Positions 34,388 to 43,123 of a stretch of 64,000 bases of DNA are shown piece after piece (the first letter of the stretch is position 1; each line of letters begins with the position of its first letter). This stretch comes from Fidelibacterota bacterium. GTDB lineage: Bacteria > Fidelibacterota > UBA8477 > JABMPR01. Made by a program: the position numbers and the translations under genes. The notes beneath the pieces were generated by a model. It searched no databases. It was not told the DNA's origin and worked only from the letters and a program-made list of their open reading frames with translations. Location: positions 62,001 through 126,000 of the forward strand of contig JAERTG010000082.1 in the NCBI GenBank assembly GCA_016845065.1. The letters are read 5' to 3'.

Positions 34388-35276
34388 TTGGACGGCTGAT
34401 AACATTCCCGATCAGACAGGTCGTACTGCTCTTATCACTGGAAGTAATAATGGAATTGGTTTTGAAGCCGCCAAGGCCCTTGCACTTAAAAATGCCCATG
34501 TGACCCTTGCAGTACGAAACATGGAAAAAGGTGAAGCTGCAAAGTCAGCCATCTTAAATCAATCCTCTTCGGCGCATGTTGAGGTTTCATATCTTGATTT
34601 AGCCAGCTTAGAATCTGTGGCTAATTTCGCCAATGGATTCTTAGTGGACCACTCCACCCTTGACCTTCTAATCAACAATGCTGGGATCATGATCCCCCCT
34701 TATTCAAAAACAAAAGACGGATTTGAATCTCAGATGGGCACCAATCATCTTGGTCATTTCGCTTTAACTGCAAAACTCTATGATTTGATCGACCAGACGA
34801 CCGATAGTCGCATTGTGAATATAAGTAGTGGTGCACACAAAGCGGGCAATCTGAATTTTGATGATCTTCATTGGGAAAATCGCAGATATACAGCCTGGAG
34901 AGCTTATGGTGATAGTAAAATAGCCAACCTCTATTTCACTTTTGAGTTGAAAAGACGAATTGAAAAGAGTGGTTCCAGTATCAAGGTGGCTGCTGCCCAC
35001 CCTGGATACGCAGCAACTGGACTCCAAAAATCTGCTTTTCTGAAATTTATGAATATACTGGTTGCTCAATCAGCTCAAATGGGCGCGTTGCCAACACTGA
35101 TGGCTGCGACTGATCCAAACATCAAATCAGGTGATTATGTCGGAGCATCAAGATTTATGGAAATGCGTGGCTACCCTAAAAAGGTATATGCCAGCAAACT
35201 CGCTCATGATGAAAAAACTGCTCTGCAATTGTGGGAAGTTTCGGAAGCCCTTACCGGAACAACTCTGAGTATCTAA
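34380..35276 (+). CDS. Short-chain dehydrogenase, retinol-dehydrogenase-like
   Basis: A 298-aa SDR. TALITGSNNGIGFEAAKAL is the cofactor site and LLINNAGIM the NNAG motif. Ser in NISSGAHK and YGDSK supply the catalytic residues. AAHPGYAATGLQ follows, as in retinol- and WW-domain-type SDRs. The GTG start at 34380 overlaps the previous gene by 8 bases, so the two are coupled. The substrate is unknown; with the metallo-hydrolase and TetR regulator it may deal with lipid-derived carbonyls. Confidence 0.85.
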   Translation: MDNWTADNIPDQTGRTALITGSNNGIGFEAAKALALKNAHVTLAVRNMEKGEAAKSAILNQSSSAHVEVSYLDLASLESVANFANGFLVDHSTLDLLINNAGIMIPPYSKTKDGFESQMGTNHLGHFALTAKLYDLIDQTTDSRIVNISSGAHKAGNLNFDDLHWENRRYTAWRAYGDSKIANLYFTFELKRRIEKSGSSIKVAAAHPGYAATGLQKSAFLKFMNILVAQSAQMGALPTLMAATDPNIKSGDYVGASRFMEMRGYPKKVYASKLAHDEKTALQLWEVSEALTGTTLSI

Positions 35277-35329
35277 AAAACTGATCACAAGACCAAACAC
35301 CTAGAATAGTAATGGTTTTCAAATGAATG

Positions 35330-35359
35330 TTGAAGCCCCTGCTTCCACGCTTATATTTG
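35330..35359 (+). promoter_or_regulatory. Bacteroidetes-type promoter upstream of htpG
   Basis: TTG at 35330-35332, 19 bases, then TATATTTG at 35352-35359, the same architecture as at 19777-19806. The distance to the htpG ATG leaves an untranslated leader of about 150 bases. No CIRCE repeat is visible in between. Confidence 0.5.
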
Positions 35360-35516
35360 CGCCGCTTTTTAAATGGAAAAGTTTTTAACTTGTAACCCGT
35401 TCCCCATCCTGATCATCTGAAACAAGTCACGTAGAAGATGATTAAGCAGGGAACCTGAGTTGATTTGATATATTAAAAACCCTTAGCAATCTTGATATTT
35501 GGGAGAGAGATAAAAA

Positions 35517-37400
35517 ATGACAAAACATGTATTTCAAACCGAGGTGAATGAACTATTACACCTCATTATCCATTCATTGTATTCGCATAAGGAGATATTC
35601 CTCCGGGAATTGGTGTCCAATGCATCAGATGCTTTGGATAAATTAAAATATTTGACCCTTACTGAAGACAAGTTCAAAAAAATATCCTTTGATCCAAAAA
35701 TTGATATTGTCTTCAATGATTCCTCAGATGGTCGCTCCATCACTATTTTAGATTCTGGTATTGGAATGAATGAAGAGGATCTCATCGAGCATCTTGGAAC
35801 CATCGCCCGCTCAGGCACCAAGAATTTCCTTGGAAAACTTACTGGAGATGCCAAAAAGGACTCCAATCTGATTGGACAGTTCGGTGTTGGTTTTTATTCC
35901 TGCTTTATGGTAGCGGATCAGGTTGAAGTAATTACCCGTAAAGCTGGAGAGAAAGAAGCCTATCGTTGGGTAAGTGATGGCAAAACTGGTTTTGAGTTGG
36001 ATAAGACCGAGAAAAAAGAGCCTGGAACTGAAATCACCTTGCATCTCAACGAGGAGGGCAAAGAGTTTGCAAACCGGTGGTCAATTACTGAAATTCTTAA
36101 AAAATACTCCAATCACATAGCCTTTCCTGTTTATCTCCACTATGAAGAGACCACATTTGATGGTGAAGGTGATGATAAAAAGGAAATCAAAGAGCAGAAA
36201 ACGGAACAGGTTAATGATGCAACCGCATTCTGGAAAAAACCAAAGTCAGAGCTGAAGAAAAAAGACTATAATGAATTCTATAAAACCTTTAGTAACGACT
36301 TCCAGGATCCAGCCCTCCACGTGCATACACAGGCTGAAGGCGCACTGGATTATACTACTTTGTTTTTTGTCCCTGAAAAAGCGCCCCAGGACCTTTTCTA
36401 TGCTGATTACAAACCAGGTGTAAAACTTTATGTAAAACGCGTTTTCATCACTGATGATGAAAAAGAACTTTTGCCCACATATTTACGTTTCGTCAAGGGG
36501 ATTATTGATTCTGAAGATTTACCCCTCAATGTAAGTCGCGAGATTCTTCAGCAGAATCGCATATTGGACAACATCCGCAAGGCATCAGTAAAAAAACTTC
36601 TGAAATCCTTTCAGACATTGGCCAAGAAAGACAAGGAGTACATCAAGTTCTACGAGGAATTTGGTCGTCCCTTGAAGGAAGGTTATTATCAGGATCGTGA
36701 CAACCGGGAACTTCTGGAAAAATTGGTCCGCTTCAAATCCACCAAGGCTGAAGGCTACACCACACTGGAAGATTACGTCAGTCGCATGCAGGAAGATCAA
36801 AAGGGAATCTATTACATCACTGGAGACAATGAGGCCACGCTTCGTCGTTCACCCCTTATTGAAATGTATACCAAGAAAGACATAGAAGTCTTGATCGCTG
36901 ATGATGAAATTGATGAAATCATTATTCCTGGCGCAGCAAAATATGGGGATCATGATTTCAAATCCGTCAATCGCAGTAATGCAGGAGACGAGCTAAAGAA
37001 AGATGATGAACCAGATGAAGAGACCCTTGAAAAGGAGGTTAAACCCTTCATCAAGAAGGTTAAAAAGGTTCTTGGAGAAAAAGTGAAAGATGTCAAGGTC
37101 TCTTCCCGTCTTACAGACTCTCCTTCAGTCCTCGTCGCCGATGCTGATGATCCTACGTTTCAGATGCAGGAAATGATGCGCGCTATGGGGCAGGCAGGTA
37201 TGCCTGATGCCAAGCCCATCTTGGAGATCAACCTTGATCATCCTATCCTTAAAAAAATGAAGGGTATGCGCAAGTCAAAGGACTTTGACAATGCTACTGA
37301 GCTTCTATATGAACAGGCTCTCTTGCTGGAAGGCATGAAGTTGGAAAATCCTGCTGACTTTGTAAAACGCTTGAATGATGTATTGACCAAGTCCTTATAG
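35517..37400 (+). CDS. htpG: Molecular chaperone HtpG (Hsp90)
   Basis: A 627-aa Hsp90. The N-terminal ATPase domain has FLRELVSNASDALDKL, ILDSGIGMN, GTIARSGTKNF and IGQFGVGFYSCFMVA. The middle domain has the LPLNVSREILQQN motif with the catalytic Arg. The C-terminal dimerisation region ends without a eukaryotic MEEVD tail. GGGAGAGA precedes the ATG. It is monocistronic, followed by a terminator at 37491-37517. Confidence 0.97.
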   Translation: MTKHVFQTEVNELLHLIIHSLYSHKEIFLRELVSNASDALDKLKYLTLTEDKFKKISFDPKIDIVFNDSSDGRSITILDSGIGMNEEDLIEHLGTIARSGTKNFLGKLTGDAKKDSNLIGQFGVGFYSCFMVADQVEVITRKAGEKEAYRWVSDGKTGFELDKTEKKEPGTEITLHLNEEGKEFANRWSITEILKKYSNHIAFPVYLHYEETTFDGEGDDKKEIKEQKTEQVNDATAFWKKPKSELKKKDYNEFYKTFSNDFQDPALHVHTQAEGALDYTTLFFVPEKAPQDLFYADYKPGVKLYVKRVFITDDEKELLPTYLRFVKGIIDSEDLPLNVSREILQQNRILDNIRKASVKKLLKSFQTLAKKDKEYIKFYEEFGRPLKEGYYQDRDNRELLEKLVRFKSTKAEGYTTLEDYVSRMQEDQKGIYYITGDNEATLRRSPLIEMYTKKDIEVLIADDEIDEIIIPGAAKYGDHDFKSVNRSNAGDELKKDDEPDEETLEKEVKPFIKKVKKVLGEKVKDVKVSSRLTDSPSVLVADADDPTFQMQEMMRAMGQAGMPDAKPILEINLDHPILKKMKGMRKSKDFDNATELLYEQALLLEGMKLENPADFVKRLNDVLTKSL

Positions 37401-37490
37401 CAAACAGCTTGAGGTTATGCTTGCAGAAAACCTCTAGGATTAAAAGGAAATACTGGACATTTCAACGAGTTCAATTTCCACTCCAAATAA

Positions 37491-37517
37491 AAAGCCCTCA
37501 ATCCTGAGGGCTTTTTT
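37491..37517 (+). terminator. Rho-independent terminator downstream of htpG
   Basis: Stem AAAGCCCTCA / TGAGGGCTTT with loop ATCC and a run of seven T. It lies about 90 bp after the htpG stop. Confidence 0.92.
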
Positions 37518-37653
37518 TGTTGATTGCCTGATTTAAACTTCATAATGAGGTCATTTCATTCCCTTCATGCACCTGGGCTATTCAAAAAGAGGCTTCCATT
37601 TTAAACCACACGGACCAAATTGTCAGAAATCCAGGGGATAAGGAGATATTTTT

Positions 37654-38127
37654 ATGGAATGGGAAGCCGTTGGTGCAATAGCTGAATCTGTTGGTGCGCT
37701 TGGGGTCATAATCTCGCTACTTTATCTCGCGAGAGAAATGCATCGGAATGCCAAATCAACCGGGATGCATGCTTATCAGTTATTACTTGATCATATCTCA
37801 GAAATAAGCAAAATACTCATAACGAACCCAAAGGTTAGTGAGACGCTCATTCGATTTAAAGATCCAGGTTACGAGCCAACTGATGAAGAAAATATTACCA
37901 TAGAATCCATAATGCTGATGGCGATGAGGAATTATGCACATGCATATGAGATGTATCGCGAGGGTACAATCAACAAGAATCAGTGGAATTCGCTTTCTGT
38001 GGGGATGGATAACTCAATCAGCCGTGGTTGGACAAATCGATACCTTGATTCCGTACTAAAGGGATTCTCTGAAGATTTTAAAGCCTACGTCTATGAAAGG
38101 CAGAAAATCATAGCGCCAAACCCATAG
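37654..38127 (+). CDS. Hypothetical protein with one membrane segment
   Basis: A 157-aa protein of unknown function. An N-terminal hydrophobic helix (AVGAIAESVGALGVIISLLY) is followed by LAREMHRNAKSTG and a helical cytosolic region. Similar short proteins with the same N-terminal pattern occur widely in marine bacteria, uncharacterised. AAGGAGA lies before the ATG. It stands alone between htpG and the carbamoyltransferase trio. Confidence 0.75.
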   Translation: MEWEAVGAIAESVGALGVIISLLYLAREMHRNAKSTGMHAYQLLLDHISEISKILITNPKVSETLIRFKDPGYEPTDEENITIESIMLMAMRNYAHAYEMYREGTINKNQWNSLSVGMDNSISRGWTNRYLDSVLKGFSEDFKAYVYERQKIIAPNP

Positions 38128-38239
38128 TCTGTTTCCACCTAAGGGTCGCCATGAATGATAATTTGTAATCGTAAATGCGCAGCAGAGTAGCATATGACAT
38201 TCAATTCACTCATTAAGAGAATATTAAAGATGAGAACCT

Positions 38240-40054
38240 ATGCATAAGCATCAATATGTGTTGGGTGTTTCAGCCTTTTATCATGATTCTGCTGCCTGTC
38301 TGGTTAGGAATGGAAGTATTGTCTCAGCAGCCCAGGAAGAACGTTTCACCCGCAAGAAACACGATGCCAGTTTTCCATCCAATGCCATCGAATACTGTCT
38401 GAATTCAGCTGGAATAAGCGCTGGTGATCTGGTGGCCGTCGCATTTTACGACAAGCCCCTCCTTAAGTTTGAACGACTGCTTGAGACTTACCTTGTCTCC
38501 TCACCACTTGGCTTAAAATCGTTTTTAAAGGCAATGCCGGTTTGGCTGAAGACCAAGCTTTGGATACCCAAAATAATTGAGAATGAAATTGGCTATAGCG
38601 GTGACCTGTACTTTCCCGAACACCATGAATCTCATGCTGCTTCTGCTTTTTACCCTTCACCCTTTCAGCATGCGGCTATCCTGACTATGGATGGCGTTGG
38701 TGAATGGACAACCACAAGTTGGGGGACGGGAGAAGACAATCAGATCAAACTCAAAAAGGAGATTAATTTCCCACATTCCCTGGGTTTGTTGTACTCTGCC
38801 TTTACCTACTATACTGGTTTCAAGGTAAATTCAGGTGAATATAAGCTTATGGGTCTGGCTCCTTATGGTGAGCCAAAGTATGTGGACCAAATAAGAGACA
38901 ATCTCATCGATATCAAGTCGGATGGCTCGTATCGTCTTGATATGAAATACTTCAATTATGCAGCTGGTCTCACCATGACCAATCGACATTTTGACAAACT
39001 ATTTAATGGCAGACCCCGACTACCAGAATCACGAATCTCACAAAGGGAAATGGATCTTGCAGCCTCGATTCAACAAGTTACAGAGGAAGTGATCTTAAAA
39101 ACTGTAGACCATATTGTGGACCAAACCGGCATGAAAAATATTTGCCTGGCAGGTGGTGTTGCATTGAACTGTGTGGCTAATGGGATAATTCTCAAATCTG
39201 GTCTTATCGACAAATTGTGGATTCAGCCAGCTGCTGGAGACGCAGGAGGTGCCGTAGGCGCAGCTATGGCGGTGTGGCATCATCATCTCGGTAATGGACG
39301 CATGACTACTGGAGCGGAGGATGCCATGCAAGGTGCATATTTGGGACCCGAATTCTCTGACCATTCAGTGCAATCAACTTTAGATAAATTGGGGGCGGTT
39401 TATTCTAGAGTTGACGACCCATCAGTAACAGGTGCAGGTATTATAAGTAAAGAGAAAGTATTAGGGTGGTTTCAGGGTCGCATGGAATTCGGTCCCAGGG
39501 CACTTGGGAATCGGAGCATTCTTGGCGATGCCCGATCTGTGAACATGCAAACCACGATGAACTTGAAGATTAAATACCGGGAATCATTTCGACCATTTGC
39601 ACCTTCAGTCAAGGAGGAAGAGATTTCTAAATGGTTTGAAATTGATGAGCCCAGCCCTTACATGCTTCTTGTGGCAAATGTCCATAATGACCATCTCCTG
39701 AATACGGATACCCGAGAGCTTGAAGGTCTTAACAAGTTGAAATGTCATCGTTCAAGTATACCTGCTATCACGCATGTTGATAACTCAGCTCGAATTCAGA
39801 GTGTCAGCAAACACACCAATCCAAAATACCACGCCTTGATCTCTCATTTCCAAGAGTTGACTGGGTGCCCGGTTATTGTAAACACTTCTTTCAACGTGCG
39901 GGGAGAACCTATTGTTGCAACTCCCGCAGATGCTTATCGCTGCTTTATGGCCACTGAAATGGATAGTCTTATCGTGGGTTCATTTGTCATGCACAAGAAT
40001 GATCAACCTTCCATAAATAAAGAAAATTATCTGAATGAATTTGACCCTGACTAA
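38240..40054 (+). CDS. NodU/CmcH-family carbamoyltransferase
   Basis: A 604-aa enzyme. The N-terminal Kae1-like domain has GVSAFYHDSAACLV and AAQEERFTRKKHDASFP, then HHESHAASAFY, ILTMDGVGEW and LAGGVALNC. The C-terminal domain has MEFGPRALGNRSILGDAR and CPVIVNTSFNVRGEPIV. The family makes carbamoyl adenylate and then transfers the carbamoyl group to a hydroxyl of a sugar, antibiotic or toxin. It overlaps the SxtJ-like gene by 20 bases; the trio with SxtJ and DUF5989 recurs in bacteria, usually near surface polysaccharide or natural-product genes. The acceptor is not readable here. Confidence 0.92.
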   Translation: MHKHQYVLGVSAFYHDSAACLVRNGSIVSAAQEERFTRKKHDASFPSNAIEYCLNSAGISAGDLVAVAFYDKPLLKFERLLETYLVSSPLGLKSFLKAMPVWLKTKLWIPKIIENEIGYSGDLYFPEHHESHAASAFYPSPFQHAAILTMDGVGEWTTTSWGTGEDNQIKLKKEINFPHSLGLLYSAFTYYTGFKVNSGEYKLMGLAPYGEPKYVDQIRDNLIDIKSDGSYRLDMKYFNYAAGLTMTNRHFDKLFNGRPRLPESRISQREMDLAASIQQVTEEVILKTVDHIVDQTGMKNICLAGGVALNCVANGIILKSGLIDKLWIQPAAGDAGGAVGAAMAVWHHHLGNGRMTTGAEDAMQGAYLGPEFSDHSVQSTLDKLGAVYSRVDDPSVTGAGIISKEKVLGWFQGRMEFGPRALGNRSILGDARSVNMQTTMNLKIKYRESFRPFAPSVKEEEISKWFEIDEPSPYMLLVANVHNDHLLNTDTRELEGLNKLKCHRSSIPAITHVDNSARIQSVSKHTNPKYHALISHFQELTGCPVIVNTSFNVRGEPIVATPADAYRCFMATEMDSLIVGSFVMHKNDQPSINKENYLNEFDPD

Positions 40055-40454
40055 GATAATCTCATCCCTGGATATCAAGACTGACCCATTCTCCTTACGG
40101 ACTTTTGGGTTTGGTCTCGCAGTCATTTTGTCTGGATTTGCTGGAATTGGATATTGGCTCAATAGTACTCCTAATTTCTGGCTTCTCTGCGCGGGTATGC
40201 TTTCAGCTTTGTTAACCATAATATCCTTTCGCTTACTGCTCCCCATTTATTATCCGTGGATGATCATTGCCAGGCTCCTGGGTATGATCATCACATACAT
40301 TCTGCTTACCATAACCTATTACCTTGTCTTGATGCCTATTGGGTTTATCATGCGGTTCACCAGTAATGATCCACTAAGTAGAAAATGGGGTGGTGCAAGC
40401 TATTGGGAAGAACGGGAAAATGGCGGCGACAAGCGCATGAACAGGATGTTTTAA
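40035..40454 (+). CDS. SxtJ-like membrane protein
   Basis: A 139-aa protein with three or four hydrophobic segments (FGFGLAVILSGFAGIGYWL, FWLLCAGMLSALLTIISF and LGMIITYILLTITYYLVLMP). It ends in a short soluble tail (SYWEERENGGDKRMNRMF). This arrangement matches SxtJ-like proteins that accompany carbamoyltransferases. It overlaps the preceding gene by 20 bases. Function unknown; it probably anchors or assists the carbamoyltransferase at the membrane. Confidence 0.8.
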   Translation: MNLTLTKIISSLDIKTDPFSLRTFGFGLAVILSGFAGIGYWLNSTPNFWLLCAGMLSALLTIISFRLLLPIYYPWMIIARLLGMIITYILLTITYYLVLMPIGFIMRFTSNDPLSRKWGGASYWEERENGGDKRMNRMF

Positions 40455-40455
40455 A

Positions 40456-40614
40456 ATGGCAAAAGTGAGTATCTGGACAGAATTGTGGGACTACTTGAAG
40501 GTGCGTAAAAAGTGGTGGCTAGCACCTGTGTTTTTCTTCCTGTTTATACTTGCCGCAATTGCAGTTTTTGCTGAGGGCTCGTCCTTGGCACCCTTCATAT
40601 ATACTATTTTTTAG
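40456..40614 (+). CDS. DUF5989-like small membrane protein
   Basis: A 52-aa protein starting at ATG 40456, one base after the SxtJ-like stop. The sequence reads WTELWDYLKVRKKWWLAPVF, then one membrane helix and a tail with GSSLAPFIYTIF. This is the third member of the carbamoyltransferase-SxtJ-DUF5989 set. No ribosome-binding site stands out; translation is probably coupled. It is too short for ordinary ORF calling. Confidence 0.85.
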   Translation: MAKVSIWTELWDYLKVRKKWWLAPVFFFLFILAAIAVFAEGSSLAPFIYTIF

Positions 40615-40674
40615 CGCTATTATTTTCTGGTGCTACAAATCCCCTGAAAATAACCCCACCAAATGGCAGGGTTG

Positions 40675-40748
40675 TGGTCGATACTGGATTCGAACCAGTG
40701 ACCTCCCGGATGTGAACCGAGCGCTCTAACCAGCTGAGCCAATCGACC
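40675..40748 (-). tRNA. tRNA-Val (CAC)
   Basis: A full cloverleaf reads on the minus strand. The acceptor stem GGTCGAT / ATCGACC pairs completely, with discriminator A. The D arm has GCTC-AGCTGGTTA-GAGC. The anticodon stem CTCGG / CCGGG holds loop TTCACAT, giving anticodon CAC (Val, GTG codons). The T arm is ACTGG-TTCGAAT-CCAGT. The 3' CCA is not encoded (CAA follows the discriminator). Confidence 0.95.
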
Positions 40749-40764
40749 GTTCTTCTACACGTCT

Positions 40765-40798
40765 CCCTGAGGTCGAGTGAAATGAGATACTCGAAGGG
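40765..40798. repeat. Extragenic palindromic element
   Basis: CCCT-gagg-TCGAGT, a 10-base loop, ACTCGA-AGGG. It lies 16 bp from the tRNA and could act as a processing or terminator hairpin, but it resembles the interspersed palindromes of related genomes. Shortly after it, CGAGAGCCTCAG (40813-40824) is the reverse complement of a 12-mer in the element at 5577-5603. Confidence 0.5.
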
Positions 40799-40888
40799 TG
40801 ATTATCAGAATGCGAGAGCCTCAGACAGACGGTCAAATTTCTCTTTAAAATCAAAGGGAATACAGTTTCCCTCTATGCATCCCCAATA

Positions 40889-41476
40889 CTAACAGAGGAG
40901 GTTTACCCAGGCTGATCGGATCATTTCAATAGCCAAAGCTACCAGCAGTAGTCCCATGACACGACTCATAATTTCCAATCCCTGCTCTCCCAGGAATTTT
41001 TTAATAAAGCGGGCATAATACATAGCCAGCCAAAAAATAAACAGATTCAACAACATGGCCATCAAGGGAACCCAAAATCCATACTGGGATACCAGAATGA
41101 TTATTGCCGTGATGGCTCCTGGCCCTGCTATGAGGGGGGTGGCCATGGGAATAACAATGTCTTTTGAATAGTCCTTGTCATCACCCAGCGTAACACCCAG
41201 TACATAAAGTAGTCCCAATGAAAGTAAAATGACTCCACCACCCACCTGGAATGAAAACATAGATATGCTAAAAAACTCAAGAATCCCTTCTCCCACAAAG
41301 ACAAAAAGGGTAAGCAAGATGAGAGAAACCCGAATTGCTCTGTGTGCGCTACGTTTTGCGCGCTCTTCAGGATAATCCTTAGTCAATGTCATAAACACGG
41401 GTAGTCCACCAAATGGATCCATAATGACCAACAGGGTCACAAAAGCATGCATAAAAGAATTAAAATCTAGTGTCAT
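40889..41476 (-). CDS. MarC-family membrane protein
   Basis: A 195-aa integral membrane protein (UPF0056/MarC) with about six helices. Landmarks are VIMDPFGGLPVFMTLTKDYP, RISLILLTLFVFVGE-like segments, VGGGVILLSLGLL, PMATPLIAGPGAITAII and the C-terminal EIMSRVMGLLLVALAIEMI. Function is unproven; a permease role is sometimes suggested. It overlaps aroB by 4 bases and is the last gene of the aromatic operon, which is an unusual neighbour. Confidence 0.9.
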   Translation of the reverse strand: MTLDFNSFMHAFVTLLVIMDPFGGLPVFMTLTKDYPEERAKRSAHRAIRVSLILLTLFVFVGEGILEFFSISMFSFQVGGGVILLSLGLLYVLGVTLGDDKDYSKDIVIPMATPLIAGPGAITAIIILVSQYGFWVPLMAMLLNLFIFWLAMYYARFIKKFLGEQGLEIMSRVMGLLLVALAIEMIRSAWVNLLC

Positions 41477-42588
41477 TCCCTACCCTCCCAGGCAGTTTTA
41501 ATGGCATCAACAGCCAGTTTTATCATTAACATCGGAATGCCCGGCTGTACATATGCATCACCAAGCCCATGCAGCAAAACAAAGTTCAGTTGTGATTTCG
41601 CTACCTTCTTATCGAGACGAGTTGCTTTCTCAATAGCCTCCGGGTTTAAAGACTTTAGTGGAAGTTGAAGAGGAATTCTTTTCAACATGGTTGACAGGCT
41701 ATCCCAATCCTCCGAAGATAGATCCCCAACCTGGTTGGATAGCCACCCTGCACCATACATCCCAAGAATTACAGCTTCACCATGCCGGACTATACCATAT
41801 CCAAGGGTAGACTCAATGGCATGACCAAGAGTATGTCCAAAATTCAGGATACGGCGTAAATCTGACTCCTTCTCGTCAGATTCAACAACCGCGGCTTTTA
41901 GTTCACAGCTTCGAGATATTGCCTGAATGAGAATATCGCTAGAATCTGGCGATATGCACGCATCCATATTGTCAACAAGGAACTTAAGGTATTTGGTATC
42001 TCGAATAACACCCATCTTAAACATTTCAGCATATCCTGAAATACGATCTTGGATTTCCAAGGTTTTCAGGGTTTCCACATCCATGATGACTAAATCAGGC
42101 TGATAAAAGCTACCAATCAAGTTCTTTCCGCTGGAGTGATTGACACCTGTCTTACCACCTACAGCGGCATCAACCATTGACAGGAGTGTGGTTGGAATAT
42201 GAACCAATTTGACCCCACGAAACAGAATGCTGGCTACAAATCCACCCAAATCTGTTACCACCCCACCCCCAAGAGTAAGTATGGTCCCTGAGCGTTCCAT
42301 TCCCTGAGCAATCAAGGCAGACATGACCTGCTCCGCTGAGGCAAGGGTTTTGTATTCCTCACCCATAGGTATCAAGATGGTTCTGGTTACAAAGTCAGCT
42401 TGTTTGAAGGCTTCACGAATGGGTCCACCATATAGATCATTGATTTTAGCATTGCTAATAATGCCTACAGGTCCAGTTGCGTTAATTCCTGAGAGTAACT
42501 CTGCCACCGATCTTATCAAATTCCTACCAACACAAATCTCGTAAGAGCCAGTGCTGTGAGTAATTTTTATGGTTGATGAATCAGACAT
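41473..42588 (-). CDS. aroB: 3-dehydroquinate synthase
   Basis: Second step of the shikimate pathway: converts DAHP to 3-dehydroquinate, NAD+ and metal dependent. Seen are GGGVVTDLGGFVASILFRGV, TTLLSMVDAAVGGKTGVN, KNLIGSFYQP and the metal ligands in ILNFGHTLGHAIE and YGIVRHGEAVILGM. The length of 371 aa is normal. It overlaps aroK by 8 bases and marC by 4 bases. Confidence 0.96.
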   Translation of the reverse strand: MSDSSTIKITHSTGSYEICVGRNLIRSVAELLSGINATGPVGIISNAKINDLYGGPIREAFKQADFVTRTILIPMGEEYKTLASAEQVMSALIAQGMERSGTILTLGGGVVTDLGGFVASILFRGVKLVHIPTTLLSMVDAAVGGKTGVNHSSGKNLIGSFYQPDLVIMDVETLKTLEIQDRISGYAEMFKMGVIRDTKYLKFLVDNMDACISPDSSDILIQAISRSCELKAAVVESDEKESDLRRILNFGHTLGHAIESTLGYGIVRHGEAVILGMYGAGWLSNQVGDLSSEDWDSLSTMLKRIPLQLPLKSLNPEAIEKATRLDKKVAKSQLNFVLLHGLGDAYVQPGIPMLMIKLAVDAIKTAWEGRE

Positions 42589-43102
42589 GGTAGTTTTCCA
42601 ATCGCAGCATTATGTCATTCGCAATTATGTCTGGAGGTCTTTGACCTGTATTAATGTGGAGTGAAGCGGCCTCGGCGTAACCTACCTGACGACTATCCAA
42701 TATCTCCTGCAGTTTGTTAATAGTATCCTTACATTCATTTAACAGTGGGCGATGATCAGAATGCTCCAATCGAGCTGCAGCTTCTTCAGGAGTAACATCT
42801 AACCATATTGTCAGCTGATCCTTCAGATAATTTACATTCTCAGCTCGGGTGATAATACCTCCACCACAAGCAATAACGGTTTCATCCAATGATGCTGTTT
42901 CCATTAGAACCTGGGTCTCATAGCCACGAAACCCGTCTTCACCCTGGGCTTCAAAAATGGTAGGAATATTATTCCCAGCGATTTTTACAATTTCGTTGTC
43001 AATATCCAGCAATCGCCAGCTTAGAGCATCGGCCAGAAGTCCGCCAATGGTGCTTTTTCCAGCACCCATCAAGCCAATCAAGTATATTTTTGTGATACCC
43101 AT
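42581..43102 (-). CDS. aroK: Shikimate kinase
   Basis: Phosphorylates shikimate at the 3-hydroxyl. A 173-aa P-loop kinase with Walker A GLMGAGKSTIG, the shikimate-binding GFRGYE (Arg within FRxxE), ACGGG and the lid ARLEHSDHRPLL. It overlaps aroB by 8 bases and follows aroC by 21 bases. The aroK/aroL distinction cannot be made here. Confidence 0.94.
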   Translation of the reverse strand: MGITKIYLIGLMGAGKSTIGGLLADALSWRLLDIDNEIVKIAGNNIPTIFEAQGEDGFRGYETQVLMETASLDETVIACGGGIITRAENVNYLKDQLTIWLDVTPEEAAARLEHSDHRPLLNECKDTINKLQEILDSRQVGYAEAASLHINTGQRPPDIIANDIMLRLENYHV

Positions 43103-43123
43103 GGCTAAAACCTTTCAGCCAAG

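Noticed and set aside
35381-35420. Sigma-32-like heat-shock promoter before htpG (CTTGTAA and CCCCAT)
   Set aside because: The spacing between the two boxes is only about 6 bases instead of 11-16; the TTG-N19-TATATTTG site is better.
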